DNA of 38,338 bases, from contig CAZMZZ010000012.1 of the NCBI GenBank assembly GCA_964571215.1, forward strand, positions 1 through 38,338. The letters are read 5' to 3'. The stretch comes from CAJWPI01 sp964571215. GTDB lineage: Bacteria; Pseudomonadota; Gammaproteobacteria; Magnimaribacterales; Magnimaribacteraceae. Both the position numbers and the translations under genes were made by a program. Below, piece after piece: positions 8,294-17,101 of this stretch; position 1 is the first letter of the stretch; every line of letters begins with the position of its first letter. Below the pieces are notes generated by a model. The model made no database searches. It was not told the origin of the DNA and worked only from the letters and a program-made list of their open reading frames with translations.

Positions 8294-8989
8294 CTAATCA
8301 ACTAAAGAGCCTGTAGCGTTCTCTACCCTTTCTATTTTTTCTTGTAAAGAAAGAATTGATCTATTTATTTGTCTTCTATAAGCATCAAAAGATGAGACTG
8401 CCTCTTCCTGAGCAATCATTCTTTCTTCTAAAGACGAATCTGAATTTAAAGCGTCTAATTTTTCAAATTTATCTTTCAAATCTGTATACCTTTTATCTAT
8501 CTTTGCTAACTCTAAGTCTATAGCTCTCTGTCTTGCACCCTGAGTTTTAGTTACCTGATTGAACTCCTCTAAACTACTATTTATTTCAGCTATATTGGAA
8601 GAGTTTTTTTCAATATTCTTCCTATTTTTCTTATTGCTAATATCCCAAAGTTTTCTTATTTCTTTCTCTAAAAATTTAGATTGTGATTCTATAGAGTCAA
8701 TAACTTCTTTGTTTAGTGTTGAATTTTTCTCCAGCTTCTCTTCTACCAAACTAATTCTTTCTACAAAGCCCTGACCAGCCTGTTGTTGGTAATCTGAAGT
8801 ATTAAAAAACCACAATCCTAAAATTATTAACCCAGCAAGATTAAATATAGCTAGAAAAAAAACTATTAACCTACTGCCACCACCAATATTTCCTCTAGAT
8901 TTATTTAGTAACCCTTCTGATCTCTCAGGTTTGATATCTAACCCTTCTGAATCTGATTCTTTAGAAACTTTATTTTTCACAAAAAACAT
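8294..8989 (-). CDS. Hypothetical single-pass membrane protein with a long coiled coil
   Basis: I do not recognise this 231-residue protein. It has a charged cytoplasmic N-terminus (1-39), one transmembrane helix at about 40-62 (RLIVFFLAIFNLAGLIILGL), and then about 165 residues that are almost all predicted helix. These are rich in Glu, Lys, Ser and Asn with heptad-like spacing, and contain no cysteine or obvious catalytic motif. The topology (N-in, coiled coil in the periplasm) resembles envelope scaffold or spanning proteins, but that is only a shape comparison. It stands alone: tRNA-Leu lies downstream, and it is divergent from the acyl-CoA dehydrogenase at 9050 with 60 bp between them. 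The compositional match to its neighbours gives no sign of transfer. Confidence 0.7.
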   Translation of the reverse strand: MFFVKNKVSKESDSEGLDIKPERSEGLLNKSRGNIGGGSRLIVFFLAIFNLAGLIILGLWFFNTSDYQQQAGQGFVERISLVEEKLEKNSTLNKEVIDSIESQSKFLEKEIRKLWDISNKKNRKNIEKNSSNIAEINSSLEEFNQVTKTQGARQRAIDLELAKIDKRYTDLKDKFEKLDALNSDSSLEERMIAQEEAVSSFDAYRRQINRSILSLQEKIERVENATGSLVD

Positions 8990-9049
8990 TTTAATCTTTC
9001 TTTCTAATACTTCGAAGCTACAATATAAAAAGTTTTATAAGGAAAAAAA

Positions 9050-10162
9050 ATGAACTTTGAATTTTCGTCTGATCAAATGCTGTTAAAAGACCAAGCTCGT
9101 AAGTTTCTTGAAGGTGAAGAGTCTCTAAAAAAGGCAAGAACAATATTAGAAGGGGAGCTCTCTTATGATGAATCTTTGTGGAATTCTGTTGTCGAAATGG
9201 GTTGGACAGCAACTACTATTCCAGAAGAATTTAATGGATTAGGTTTAGGATATCTAGAATTGTGCGTAATAGCAGAAGAATTAGGAAGAAGTCTTGCACC
9301 TATACCCTTTTCTTCAAGTGTCTATCTAGCTACAGAATCTATTTTGGCTACTGCTTCAAAAGAACAAAAACAAAAGTATTTACCAAAGCTTGCTGCTGGA
9401 GAAATTGTGGGAACACTTGCACACACTGAAACTAATACAGCTCCTACTAGTAATAACTTGAGCTGTAGTTTTTCTAACGGCCAGTTAAGTGGTAAAAAAA
9501 TTGCTGTACCTGACGGCGACATAGCTAATTTTGCTGTAGTAACAGCTAAAGAAGGTGAGAAAACAAAACTTTGTATTGTTGATTTAGAAGCTAAAGGCAT
9601 TGAGATAAAGTCCCAGAATAGCCTCGACCCATCTAGATCGCATGCTTCTATTAATTTTAATAAAGCTGAGGCAGAAATATTAGGAAATGATGAAGATGGT
9701 TGGATCGCATTAGAGACTTTGTTAGAGAGAGCAGCCGTATTGTTTGCTTTTGAGCAACTTGGAGGCGCTGAAGCATGTATGAATATGGCTAAAGAATATG
9801 CCATGGGTAGGTTTGCTTTTGGTAGACCTATAGCTTCATTTCAAGCTATAAAACACAAACTAGCTGATATGTTCATTGCAGTAGAACTTGCTCGTTCTAA
9901 TTGTTATTTCGGAGCTTGGGCACTAAGTACTGATGCACCGGAACTGAATACAGCAGCGGCCACAGCTAGAGTGAGTGCTAGTGAAGCTTTCAATGAATGT
10001 TCTAAAGAAAACATTCAAACTCACGGTGGTATGGGATTCACTTGGGAGTTTGACTGCCATCTTTACTATAGAAGGTGTAGACAATTGGCTGCTAATATTG
10101 GAAGTCAGACTATTTGGAAAGATAAACTGATCAGTTCTTTAGAAAGATCAAATAAAATATAG
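9050..10162 (+). CDS. Acyl-CoA dehydrogenase, probable non-catalytic-type chain of a heteromeric enzyme
   Basis: A 370-residue protein with the N-terminal helical, central beta and C-terminal helical domains of acyl-CoA dehydrogenases. It carries GMGFTWEFDCHLYYRRCRQ near the C-terminus. After this the sequence ends GSQTIWKDKL, with no YEGT-type glutamate. The middle domain is shortened and its FAD loop is weak. In actinobacterial steroid degradation such chains pair with a second dehydrogenase to form alpha2beta2 enzymes (the FadE26-27 and FadE28-29 types), each half contributing part of the FAD site. The next gene, 9 nt downstream, is the matching full-motif chain. A good AAGGA ribosome site precedes the ATG. 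Side-chain or ring beta-oxidation of a steroid-CoA is inferred, not shown. Confidence 0.88.
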   Translation: MNFEFSSDQMLLKDQARKFLEGEESLKKARTILEGELSYDESLWNSVVEMGWTATTIPEEFNGLGLGYLELCVIAEELGRSLAPIPFSSSVYLATESILATASKEQKQKYLPKLAAGEIVGTLAHTETNTAPTSNNLSCSFSNGQLSGKKIAVPDGDIANFAVVTAKEGEKTKLCIVDLEAKGIEIKSQNSLDPSRSHASINFNKAEAEILGNDEDGWIALETLLERAAVLFAFEQLGGAEACMNMAKEYAMGRFAFGRPIASFQAIKHKLADMFIAVELARSNCYFGAWALSTDAPELNTAAATARVSASEAFNECSKENIQTHGGMGFTWEFDCHLYYRRCRQLAANIGSQTIWKDKLISSLERSNKI

Positions 10163-10171
10163 GAGATAATT

Positions 10172-11401
10172 GTGGATTTTAAAGATACTAAGGAAGAAGC
10201 TACTTTTAGAAAAGAAGTAGACAAGTGGTTAAGTGCTAATGCAGAACTTAAAGAAGGTCCCAATGATTCGCTTTCTAGCCTGAGTGAAGAGGAAGCATTG
10301 TCAAAGGCTAAAGAATGGGCAGCTAAATTATATGACGACGGGTGGGCTTGTTTACATTGGCCTAAAGAATATGGCGGAAGAGGATCTACTCCAATTGAGA
10401 GAGTTATCTGGGGACAGGAAATCTCAAAGTATAAAGTACCCGGAGGTTTTTTTGAGATAGGACAAGGAATGGCTGGTCCAGTTTTAATGATGTATGCAAC
10501 AGAAGAACAGAAAAAAAGATACCTGCCACCTTTAGCAAAAGGTGAAGAAGTCTGGTGTCAGCTTTTTAGTGAACCTGGTGCAGGTTCTGATCTTGCTGGT
10601 CTGAAAACTAAATCGGTTCTAGAAGGTGATACCTGGACTATCAATGGGCAGAAGATCTGGACATCTGGAGCTCACTATAGTGATTTTGGTATTCTTGTAA
10701 CCAGAAGTGACCCTGATGCTCACAAACATAAAGGTCTAACTTATTTTTTTCTAGATATGAAAAGTCCTGGAGTTGAAGTAAGACCTATAAAGCAAATCTC
10801 GGGAGGGGCAAATTTTAATGAGGTCTATTTTACAGATGTAAAAATACCTGATCAGCAAAGATTAGGTGAAGTAGGAGATGGATGGAAAGTTGCTCTTACA
10901 ACTCTTATGAATGAAAGGTTAGCAGTAGGAGATGCATCAGGTCCCGATTTTGAAGAAATATTTAATCTTGCCTGTAAACAAGATTTAAATGGTGATTTAG
11001 CTATAAAGAATGGCTCTGTAAGAGATAAATTAGCAGACTGGTATTGCCAATATAGTGGATTAAAATATACCAAATATAGAAATATCTCAGCTTTATCAAG
11101 AGGGGAAACACCTGGTCCGGAAGCCTCTATAACAAAGGTAGTAAGTGGGAATAAACTTCAAGAGATAGCAAACTTTGGTATGGACCTTATGGACTCAGCT
11201 GGCATTATTAGAGATGAAACAACAGATAATGAACAAAGTATGTATCAATACGGATTTTTCGGCGCAGCTGGTATCAGAATTGCAGGAGGAACTGATGAAA
11301 TACTTAAAAATATTATTTCTGAACAAGTTCTAGGACTGCCTCAAGACATGAGGGCTGACAAAGGTATTCCTTTCAACAAAATTCCTACTAGCAACAAGTA
11401 A
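10172..11401 (+). CDS. Acyl-CoA dehydrogenase, probable catalytic chain of a heteromeric enzyme
   Basis: A 409-residue acyl-CoA dehydrogenase starting at GTG 10172, with AGGAGAT a few bases upstream. It has the CoA/FAD block FSEPGAGSDLAGL at 132-144 and NGQKIWTSGAHYSDFG at 158-173. The helix motif NERLAVG puts E248 close to the position of the catalytic glutamate reported for FadE26-type steroid acyl-CoA dehydrogenases. The C-terminus is IAGGTDEILKNIISEQVLGLP, with no Glu at the medium-chain position. It directly follows the shorter partner chain, and mnmC starts 13 nt after its stop. The paired arrangement and lengths (370 and 409) match the heterotetrameric FadE enzymes of cholesterol catabolism. 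Confidence 0.91.
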   Translation: MDFKDTKEEATFRKEVDKWLSANAELKEGPNDSLSSLSEEEALSKAKEWAAKLYDDGWACLHWPKEYGGRGSTPIERVIWGQEISKYKVPGGFFEIGQGMAGPVLMMYATEEQKKRYLPPLAKGEEVWCQLFSEPGAGSDLAGLKTKSVLEGDTWTINGQKIWTSGAHYSDFGILVTRSDPDAHKHKGLTYFFLDMKSPGVEVRPIKQISGGANFNEVYFTDVKIPDQQRLGEVGDGWKVALTTLMNERLAVGDASGPDFEEIFNLACKQDLNGDLAIKNGSVRDKLADWYCQYSGLKYTKYRNISALSRGETPGPEASITKVVSGNKLQEIANFGMDLMDSAGIIRDETTDNEQSMYQYGFFGAAGIRIAGGTDEILKNIISEQVLGLPQDMRADKGIPFNKIPTSNK

Positions 11402-11414
11402 TTTCCTGAACTTT

Positions 11415-13226
11415 TTGGCAAAGAAAAATACTTCTCTTTTTTTAAAAAATGCAGATATAGATTTTTCTGATCCATTAACACCCTATTCAAAGATTTACGA
11501 AGATTTATATTTCTCGAAACAAGGGGTTGAAGAAGAATCAGATTTTGTATTCCTAAAAGGTAATAATTTAAAAAAAAGATTTTCAAATTTATCTGCCAGA
11601 GAATCATTCTCAATAGCTGAACTAGGGCTAGGTTTTGGAATAAATTTCTTAAATACTTGGAGACTTTGGATAAAGAATGCTCCTAAAGATTCACTTTTAA
11701 ATTACTTTGCTATAGAAAATAGTCCAGTCTCATCTAAGGATCTAGAGACCTTTATAATAAATAACTTTTCCTTGGAGCCACTAGCTAAAGAATTTCTTAG
11801 TAAATATCCGTTGAATTGCAGAGGTTGGCACAGAATTTATTTCTCTGAAGGTTCCGTAAACCTGACTATAGCCTATAACGATGCAGAAGATTCTTTGAGT
11901 AGCTTGTCTAAACAACAAGCAAAATTTGATGCTTTCTTCTTAGATGGATTCTCTCCGCGAAGGAATTCATTGATGTGGTCAGAAGAGATTTTTAGGAATT
12001 TACGAAAACTAAGTCATAATAAAACTTCACTATCAACTTTCTCATCAGCAAAACTTGTAAGATTGAATATAAGTGAAAACAGTTTCTCAGTAAATCAATC
12101 AAAAGGTTTTGGAAATAAAAAATATATGCTGAAAGGCTTAGCTAAGGGTTCTCTTCCAAAAAAAGAACAATATAAAAAAAAGAAGATAGGAATAATAGGT
12201 GGTGGATTATCTGGAAGTTCTTTGGCTAGATTACTTTCACAGAGAGGACATCAAATTACTGTTTTCGATAAGAAATCTACAGATGAAGTTCACTCAGAGA
12301 TTGAACCTGCTTTTATTCTTTACCCAAGGCTATCAGCCTCCAACAATGCTTATTCAAAATTCTCACTTCATTCTTTCCTATATTCAACTAAGTTCTATGA
12401 AGACCTTAAATCACCACATTGGCACAAAACTGGTGTTTTTATAATTAATCATGATGAACAAACCAGGAAGAGACAAACAACTCTTTTAGAAGCTAAACCA
12501 GATGGAACATTGTTTAAAAAATTAAATGCTCAACAAGCTTCAGAATTAACTGGTGTGAATCTAAGTCAAGAAGGACTTTTTTTTCCACAGGCAGGATGGC
12601 TTAGCTCAAAAAAATTGTGTAAAGAGATCTTAAAACATAGCAATATTTTATTTAAAAATGAAAAGGTTATTGAAATCTTAGAAAAAAATAAGGTGTTTTA
12701 TGTAAAAACTAAGAAAAAATATTATAAGTTTGATGAGTTATGTCTTTGCACCTCTCATAATATTGGAGAATTAATCAGTGTTCATGGTATAAGTTATAAA
12801 AGAGGTCAAATTACTTTAATTGATAAGCACCCTAATTTAGATAATCTTAGAGTTCCTATATGCGGAAAAGGCTATGTTTCTCCTTCTTATAATAATGTAC
12901 ATACAGTGGGATCGACCTACACAGAAGATAGGCCTTTTAAAGTTTTAGAACAGGATCATGTGGAGAATTTAACTAAATTAAACTCTATAGTTGAAGGGAA
13001 ATATTTAGTGAAAGATGGATGGGTAGGAAAAAGAGCCATTACTAAAGATTACTTACCAATAACAGGAAAAATTAAGAATTTTTATATAAATGCAGGACAT
13101 GGATCAAAAGGAACCGCCAATGCCCCTTTTTGTTCTCAGTATATAGCTGACCTTATTGATAAGCTGCCTATAAACATGGATCTCGAAGTTACGAGCTGTC
13201 TGTCTCCGGAGAGGTTTATTGATTAG
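11415..13226 (+). CDS. mnmC: Bifunctional tRNA mnm5s2U biosynthesis protein MnmC
   Basis: A 603-residue two-domain enzyme making the last steps of 5-methylaminomethyl-2-thiouridine at the wobble position of several tRNAs. The N-terminal methyltransferase domain has the SAM motif ELGLGFG (69-75) and LDGFSPRRNSLMW (176-188). The C-terminal FAD domain begins IGIIGGGLSGSSLA (258-271) and removes the carboxymethyl group of cmnm5U. The start is TTG 11415, whose translation aligns with the usual N-terminus (DIDFSDPLTPYSKIYEDLYFS). No clear Shine-Dalgarno sequence is present, and a CTG lies three codons upstream. It lies 13 nt behind the acyl-CoA dehydrogenase pair and may be co-transcribed, although its role is unrelated. 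Its stop overlaps the end of the convergent lipoprotein gene by about 11 nt. Confidence 0.93.
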   Translation: MAKKNTSLFLKNADIDFSDPLTPYSKIYEDLYFSKQGVEEESDFVFLKGNNLKKRFSNLSARESFSIAELGLGFGINFLNTWRLWIKNAPKDSLLNYFAIENSPVSSKDLETFIINNFSLEPLAKEFLSKYPLNCRGWHRIYFSEGSVNLTIAYNDAEDSLSSLSKQQAKFDAFFLDGFSPRRNSLMWSEEIFRNLRKLSHNKTSLSTFSSAKLVRLNISENSFSVNQSKGFGNKKYMLKGLAKGSLPKKEQYKKKKIGIIGGGLSGSSLARLLSQRGHQITVFDKKSTDEVHSEIEPAFILYPRLSASNNAYSKFSLHSFLYSTKFYEDLKSPHWHKTGVFIINHDEQTRKRQTTLLEAKPDGTLFKKLNAQQASELTGVNLSQEGLFFPQAGWLSSKKLCKEILKHSNILFKNEKVIEILEKNKVFYVKTKKKYYKFDELCLCTSHNIGELISVHGISYKRGQITLIDKHPNLDNLRVPICGKGYVSPSYNNVHTVGSTYTEDRPFKVLEQDHVENLTKLNSIVEGKYLVKDGWVGKRAITKDYLPITGKIKNFYINAGHGSKGTANAPFCSQYIADLIDKLPINMDLEVTSCLSPERFID

Positions 13227-13746
13227 TTGAAAATTTTTCTAATGCAGAATCAACAAAAGAATTAATGGAAGCTTGATCCTGTTCAGAAGGTAACCTGTTG
13301 TATCTAGAGAATGCATACCAAAAGACTTCGTCTGTAATTCTGTCATGAAACCTAATAGATAAAACATCTCTATCGACTCTACGATGTCTAACATCTGAAT
13401 TTACCATGTAGCCACGACGAGAATTTCCTTGATAATACCCAAAGGAATCGTAACTCCTATCAATCTCTCTCTGAGTGCCAATAAAGTATCTTATTACCAT
13501 ATCTGGTTCAGGAGATTCTTTCATTCCTCTTTCTCCAAGAGATGTGTGAATTGCTCTTTCTATTCTTTGAAATAATATAGGGTTTAAGCTTAGTTGAGAT
13601 GGAGAAGCATCAATTTCTGGTTGCTCTAGTTTATAAGTTTTATATTTCGAGCGATCGTAATTTTGATCGTAATCTGTATATATCTTAGGTAAAGAGGTAC
13701 AGCTAGTCATGACTAGGACAATGGTACCTAATATAATTTTTTTCAT
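13216..13746 (-). CDS. DUF4136-like lipoprotein
   Basis: A 176-residue secreted protein. MKKIILGTIVLVMTSC is a lipoprotein signal peptide with Cys16 as the acylation site. The mature part begins SLPKIYTDYDQNYDRSKYKTY, the opening pattern of DUF4136, and continues with PDMVIRYFIGTQ and a final block around DRDVLSIRFHDRITDEVFWYA. The function of the family is unknown; it is an envelope lipoprotein. An in-frame ATG at 13767 would add seven residues (MVRFFNA). Its 9-nt spacing to the upstream gene matches the operon's other gaps, so the start is not settled. It is the last gene of the smc-zipA-ligA block, and its 3' end overlaps the convergent mnmC. Confidence 0.8.
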   Translation of the reverse strand: MKKIILGTIVLVMTSCTSLPKIYTDYDQNYDRSKYKTYKLEQPEIDASPSQLSLNPILFQRIERAIHTSLGERGMKESPEPDMVIRYFIGTQREIDRSYDSFGYYQGNSRRGYMVNSDVRHRRVDRDVLSIRFHDRITDEVFWYAFSRYNRLPSEQDQASINSFVDSALEKFSTNQ

Positions 13747-13776
13747 AGCATTAAAAAACCTAACCATACCTCAAAC

Positions 13777-14382
13777 TTAGAAGAAGAGAAAGAAACTCCT
13801 TCCCAATTTCTTCTTACAACCCTGGTACTGAGCATTGTACCTATCTGACTGGCGTTGAACCTTATCTGCTACCAAGAGCAGCCAAGGTTTAGTTCTATGA
13901 CTACCTCTCTTATAACCTCCCCTGCCTTCATGATAAGCCAGGTATAGAGCTCTAGTATTTGTAGTGGCTATATCTAATTCTTTATGGCTTTTATAGTTAT
14001 ACCATCCCACGAAATCTACTGCATCTTCAAAGTCATTTCTTTCTGTAAACCATCCACCCCTTTCTTTTAGATAAAGGTCCCAAGTTCCATCAATAGCTTG
14101 AGCATATCCTTTAGCTGTAGTTTTTCTCTTCCATGGAATGAAACCTAATAATTTTGTTCTTGGAGGTTTAGCGTCCGCTACAAAGCTTGATTCTTGTTTA
14201 ATAAATGCCATAGACACTGAAATAGGAATTTTCCATCTTTTCTCTGTTTTCTTAGCAGCTCTGTACCAAGATTTCTTTTCCTTAAATATTTTACAGATAT
14301 CTTGAGTTGTTGATGGTGGAGAAGTAGCACAACTAATCAATAGTGAAAGAGTTATTATGAAAATAGAATAAAGTTTTATCAT
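13777..14382 (-). CDS. Lipoprotein with transglycosylase SLT-type domain
   Basis: A 201-residue protein with a lipoprotein signal peptide (acylation Cys18 in LLISC). The lysozyme-like domain carries the putative catalytic E64 in AFIKQESSF, followed by GYAQAIDGTWDLYLKE and ALYLAYHEGRGGY. Lytic transglycosylases cleave the glycan strands of peptidoglycan. The conserved PPRTKLLGFIPWKRKTTAKG insert is shared with a widespread uncharacterised gammaproteobacterial lipoprotein group, as far as I recall. It follows ligA by 9 nt and precedes the DUF4136-like gene. Activity as a true transglycosylase is inferred from the motif only. The C-terminus KKLGRSFFLFF is unusually hydrophobic for the group and may be an unselected tail. 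Confidence 0.85.
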   Translation of the reverse strand: MIKLYSIFIITLSLLISCATSPPSTTQDICKIFKEKKSWYRAAKKTEKRWKIPISVSMAFIKQESSFVADAKPPRTKLLGFIPWKRKTTAKGYAQAIDGTWDLYLKERGGWFTERNDFEDAVDFVGWYNYKSHKELDIATTNTRALYLAYHEGRGGYKRGSHRTKPWLLLVADKVQRQSDRYNAQYQGCKKKLGRSFFLFF

Positions 14383-14391
14383 CAGAAGAGA

Positions 14392-16416
14392 TTAGCCTAT
14401 GAGTTCATTAACTTCGCTTTCATCCATTAATGCAATTCCTAAATCTATTGCTTTTTGGACTTTTGAACCAGGATTTTCTCCAACTAAAAGTATGTTAGTT
14501 TTTGCGGATATTGAAGAGGAAACCTTTGCACCTAAATTAACTAATTCTTCTTTAAGTTGAGTTCTTGTGAAAGTATTAAAAGTCCCAGTAATAACTATTG
14601 TTTTTCCGCTTAATTGTTGATTAGAAACTGCATCGGGAGGAGCTACCATCTTGATTCCATAGGAAACTAGTCTTTCAATCATTTGTAAGGATTTCTTCTT
14701 ATTAAAGAAATCCTTTATAAATCTTGCAGCTACTGGTCCAATATCTCTGATTTCTAGAAGAGTTTCTTCTTCAGCAATAATCAGTTTATTGAGATCTTTA
14801 AAGGATAAAGCTAAATTTAAAGCCGTAGACTCTCCAACTTCCCTTATACCTAGAGAATAAATAAACCTAGTCAGGGTAGTATTTTTACTTTTTTCAATTG
14901 ATTCAATTAAATTTGAAGCAGATTTGTCTGCAAATCCATCTAACTGTAAAAGCTGTTCTTTGGAAAGAGTATAAAGATCAGAAATATCCTTAATTAGTTC
15001 CAGATCTACAAGTTGAGTGATAATTCTGTCCCCTAAACCTTCTATGTTCATAGCGTTTCTTGATACAAAATGTTTGATATTTTCTATCCTTTGCGCTGGA
15101 CACAGATCAGAAGAAGTACACCTCAGAACGCTTTCTCCTTCTTCTCTAGTAAGGGTATTACCGCAAGAAGGGCAAGTTGTGGGGACTTTAATACGAGGAC
15201 CTCTTTTAGTTTTCTTTTTTAGTTTAACTTCAGTTATTTGAGGAATAACATCTCCTGCTCTCTTAATAACCACTTCATCGCCTACTCTTGCATCAAGTCT
15301 TTGTATCTCATCAAAGTTATGTAACGATGCATTTGAAATCACCACTCCTCCTACTTTTACCGGTTTTAGCTCAGCAACAGGGGTGATACTTCCAACCCTA
15401 CCAACCTGAAAAGAAATGGACTGAATAGAAGAAATACCTATTTCAGCTGGAAATTTTCTAGCAATAGCCCACCTTGGAGCTCTTGCAATATTGCCTAGAC
15501 CAGATTGTTTTTTAAAAGAATTTACTTTAAAGACCACTCCATCAATTTCATAAGGGAGTTGTTCTCTGCTACCTTCAATCTTATTAAAATACTCAATGCA
15601 CCCTTTAATTCCTAAAACTAAATCGTTATGAGAATTTACAGGAAGACCCCATTCAGACAATAAATTTAACATCTCAAATTGAGTTTTAGGTAATAGTGAT
15701 TTATCGGGTTGAATTGCTCCTATTCCATGGACAAATAGTTTTAGAGGTCTAAGGGAAGTAATTCTTGGGTCTAATTGTCTTAAACTTCCTGCTGCAGCGT
15801 TTCTGGGGTTTGCAAATACTTTCTCTTTATCTTTCTCTAGTTTTTTGTTTAAATTTTTAAAATCTTTTGTTTCTATATAGACCTCTCCTCTGATTTCAAG
15901 CATTTCAGGTAAAACCGAATCACCTGGATCTAACACTAGAGGTAATGATGGAATAGTTTTTACGTTATGAAGTATATCTTCACCTTCTTTGCCATCACCT
16001 CTCGTAGCAGCTTTTAGTAAGTTACCTGTTTGATATAATAAATTTACTGCCACACCATCTATCTTTGGTTCACAGCAAAATTCCAATACTTTATTGTGAG
16101 AAAGACGATCTTTTATTCTTTTTTCGAAGTCCTTCAGATCTTGATCTAAAAAAGCATTTTCTAAAGACAACATGGGTTTAAGATGTTGAAGTTTCTTAAA
16201 TCCTTCTGCAGGCTTAGAACCTACTCTTTGAGTAGGAGAGTTTTCAGAGATCAATTCAGGAAAATTTTCTTCTAAAGATATTAACTCATTAAATAGAACA
16301 TCAAATTCATCATCTGTAATAGTAGGATCATTTAAAACATAATATCTGTGAGAGTTTTTATATATTAAGTTATGTAATGCTTTTATACGAAGTCTTGCTT
16401 CAGATTTTGATACCAT
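14392..16416 (-). CDS. ligA: NAD-dependent DNA ligase LigA
   Basis: A 674-residue ligase of normal family length. It seals nicks in replication and repair using NAD+. The Ia domain carries HRYYVLNDPTITDDEFD at the N-terminus. The adenylation site has K118 in CEPKIDG. An OB fold follows, then the zinc finger with CPSCG and CTSSDLCPAQ (four cysteines), helix-hairpin-helix repeats (GLGDRI, QLDGFADKSASNLI, REVGESTALNLA, IRDIGPVAARFI), and a C-terminal BRCT domain (LSGKTIVITGTFNTFTR). It is third in the smc-zipA-ligA order and lies 11 nt behind zipA. Confidence 0.98.
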   Translation of the reverse strand: MVSKSEARLRIKALHNLIYKNSHRYYVLNDPTITDDEFDVLFNELISLEENFPELISENSPTQRVGSKPAEGFKKLQHLKPMLSLENAFLDQDLKDFEKRIKDRLSHNKVLEFCCEPKIDGVAVNLLYQTGNLLKAATRGDGKEGEDILHNVKTIPSLPLVLDPGDSVLPEMLEIRGEVYIETKDFKNLNKKLEKDKEKVFANPRNAAAGSLRQLDPRITSLRPLKLFVHGIGAIQPDKSLLPKTQFEMLNLLSEWGLPVNSHNDLVLGIKGCIEYFNKIEGSREQLPYEIDGVVFKVNSFKKQSGLGNIARAPRWAIARKFPAEIGISSIQSISFQVGRVGSITPVAELKPVKVGGVVISNASLHNFDEIQRLDARVGDEVVIKRAGDVIPQITEVKLKKKTKRGPRIKVPTTCPSCGNTLTREEGESVLRCTSSDLCPAQRIENIKHFVSRNAMNIEGLGDRIITQLVDLELIKDISDLYTLSKEQLLQLDGFADKSASNLIESIEKSKNTTLTRFIYSLGIREVGESTALNLALSFKDLNKLIIAEEETLLEIRDIGPVAARFIKDFFNKKKSLQMIERLVSYGIKMVAPPDAVSNQQLSGKTIVITGTFNTFTRTQLKEELVNLGAKVSSSISAKTNILLVGENPGSKVQKAIDLGIALMDESEVNELIG

Positions 16417-16427
16417 ATCTATATAAA

Positions 16428-17090
16428 CTAAGAAACCTTAGGTATTCGCTGTCTTTGATATTCTTGAGCTTGATATCTTAAATGTTCTTCCATTTGTCTT
16501 GTAAGTAAATTTCTATTCTCATCTAAAATGTTGCACTGGATAATCTCTGAGAAATGATGTGCCACTGAAAACAAAAGGTCAAGAGCATCGACTGGATTAA
16601 CTGAATTAGTTAAATCTAATACAAGTGAAATATCCTGCGAAGCGTTATTATGGAGAAAAGTCCCTGGTTTTCTGCCATTTAGTAAAGAAAATAAGACAGA
16701 ATTATCTGAACCTCTAAAGGTAAAGAAACCTTTTTCTTCATATTCTGGATTAAATAAAGAAAGTTTCTGAGATAAAAAGGTTCTAGTAAAAATATCTCCA
16801 TCTTCAGAGGTTATGTTTAAGATAATTAACTTATTCTTATCAGATGTTTCTGAATTTTGAGAACTATTAGAAATTTCTTCAGATGAGGGGTTTTTCCATT
16901 CAGAAGACTCTTCTGGTTGCTTTGGTTCATCAACAGTTTCAGCAACGACTTCCTCTTCATTGAAAGAATATTTGATCTGCTCTTCTTTGCTCCTCTTTCT
17001 TTTCTTGTTAGCCCTTCTAATTCCATCAACTACTGTTAAGGAAAGTATTGCACCAATTAAAATGGTCATAATTTCAGCAAGACTTAACAT
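16428..17090 (-). CDS. zipA: Cell division protein ZipA
   Basis: A 220-residue ZipA, short compared with E. coli (about 328 residues). An N-terminal membrane anchor (about 4-24, ending VDGIRRANKKRKR) is followed by an acidic Glu/Ser-rich linker (about 40-85) shorter than usual. The C-terminal FtsZ-binding domain runs from LIILNITSEDGDIFT to the end, with KGFFTFRGSDNSVLFSLLNG and PGTFLHN as its strand blocks. ZipA tethers FtsZ to the inner membrane in Gammaproteobacteria and supports divisome assembly. It lies 11 nt after smc and 11 nt before ligA. The length reduction is in the linker, not in the folded domain. Confidence 0.92.
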   Translation of the reverse strand: MLSLAEIMTILIGAILSLTVVDGIRRANKKRKRSKEEQIKYSFNEEEVVAETVDEPKQPEESSEWKNPSSEEISNSSQNSETSDKNKLIILNITSEDGDIFTRTFLSQKLSLFNPEYEEKGFFTFRGSDNSVLFSLLNGRKPGTFLHNNASQDISLVLDLTNSVNPVDALDLLFSVAHHFSEIIQCNILDENRNLLTRQMEEHLRYQAQEYQRQRIPKVS

Positions 17091-17101
17091 ACTCTGTGAA
17101 T

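Noticed and set aside
9322..9804. 160-residue open frame antisense to the first paired acyl-CoA dehydrogenase.
   Set aside because: It is a shadow of a strongly supported gene, and the translation is serine/alanine/leucine-rich without motifs.
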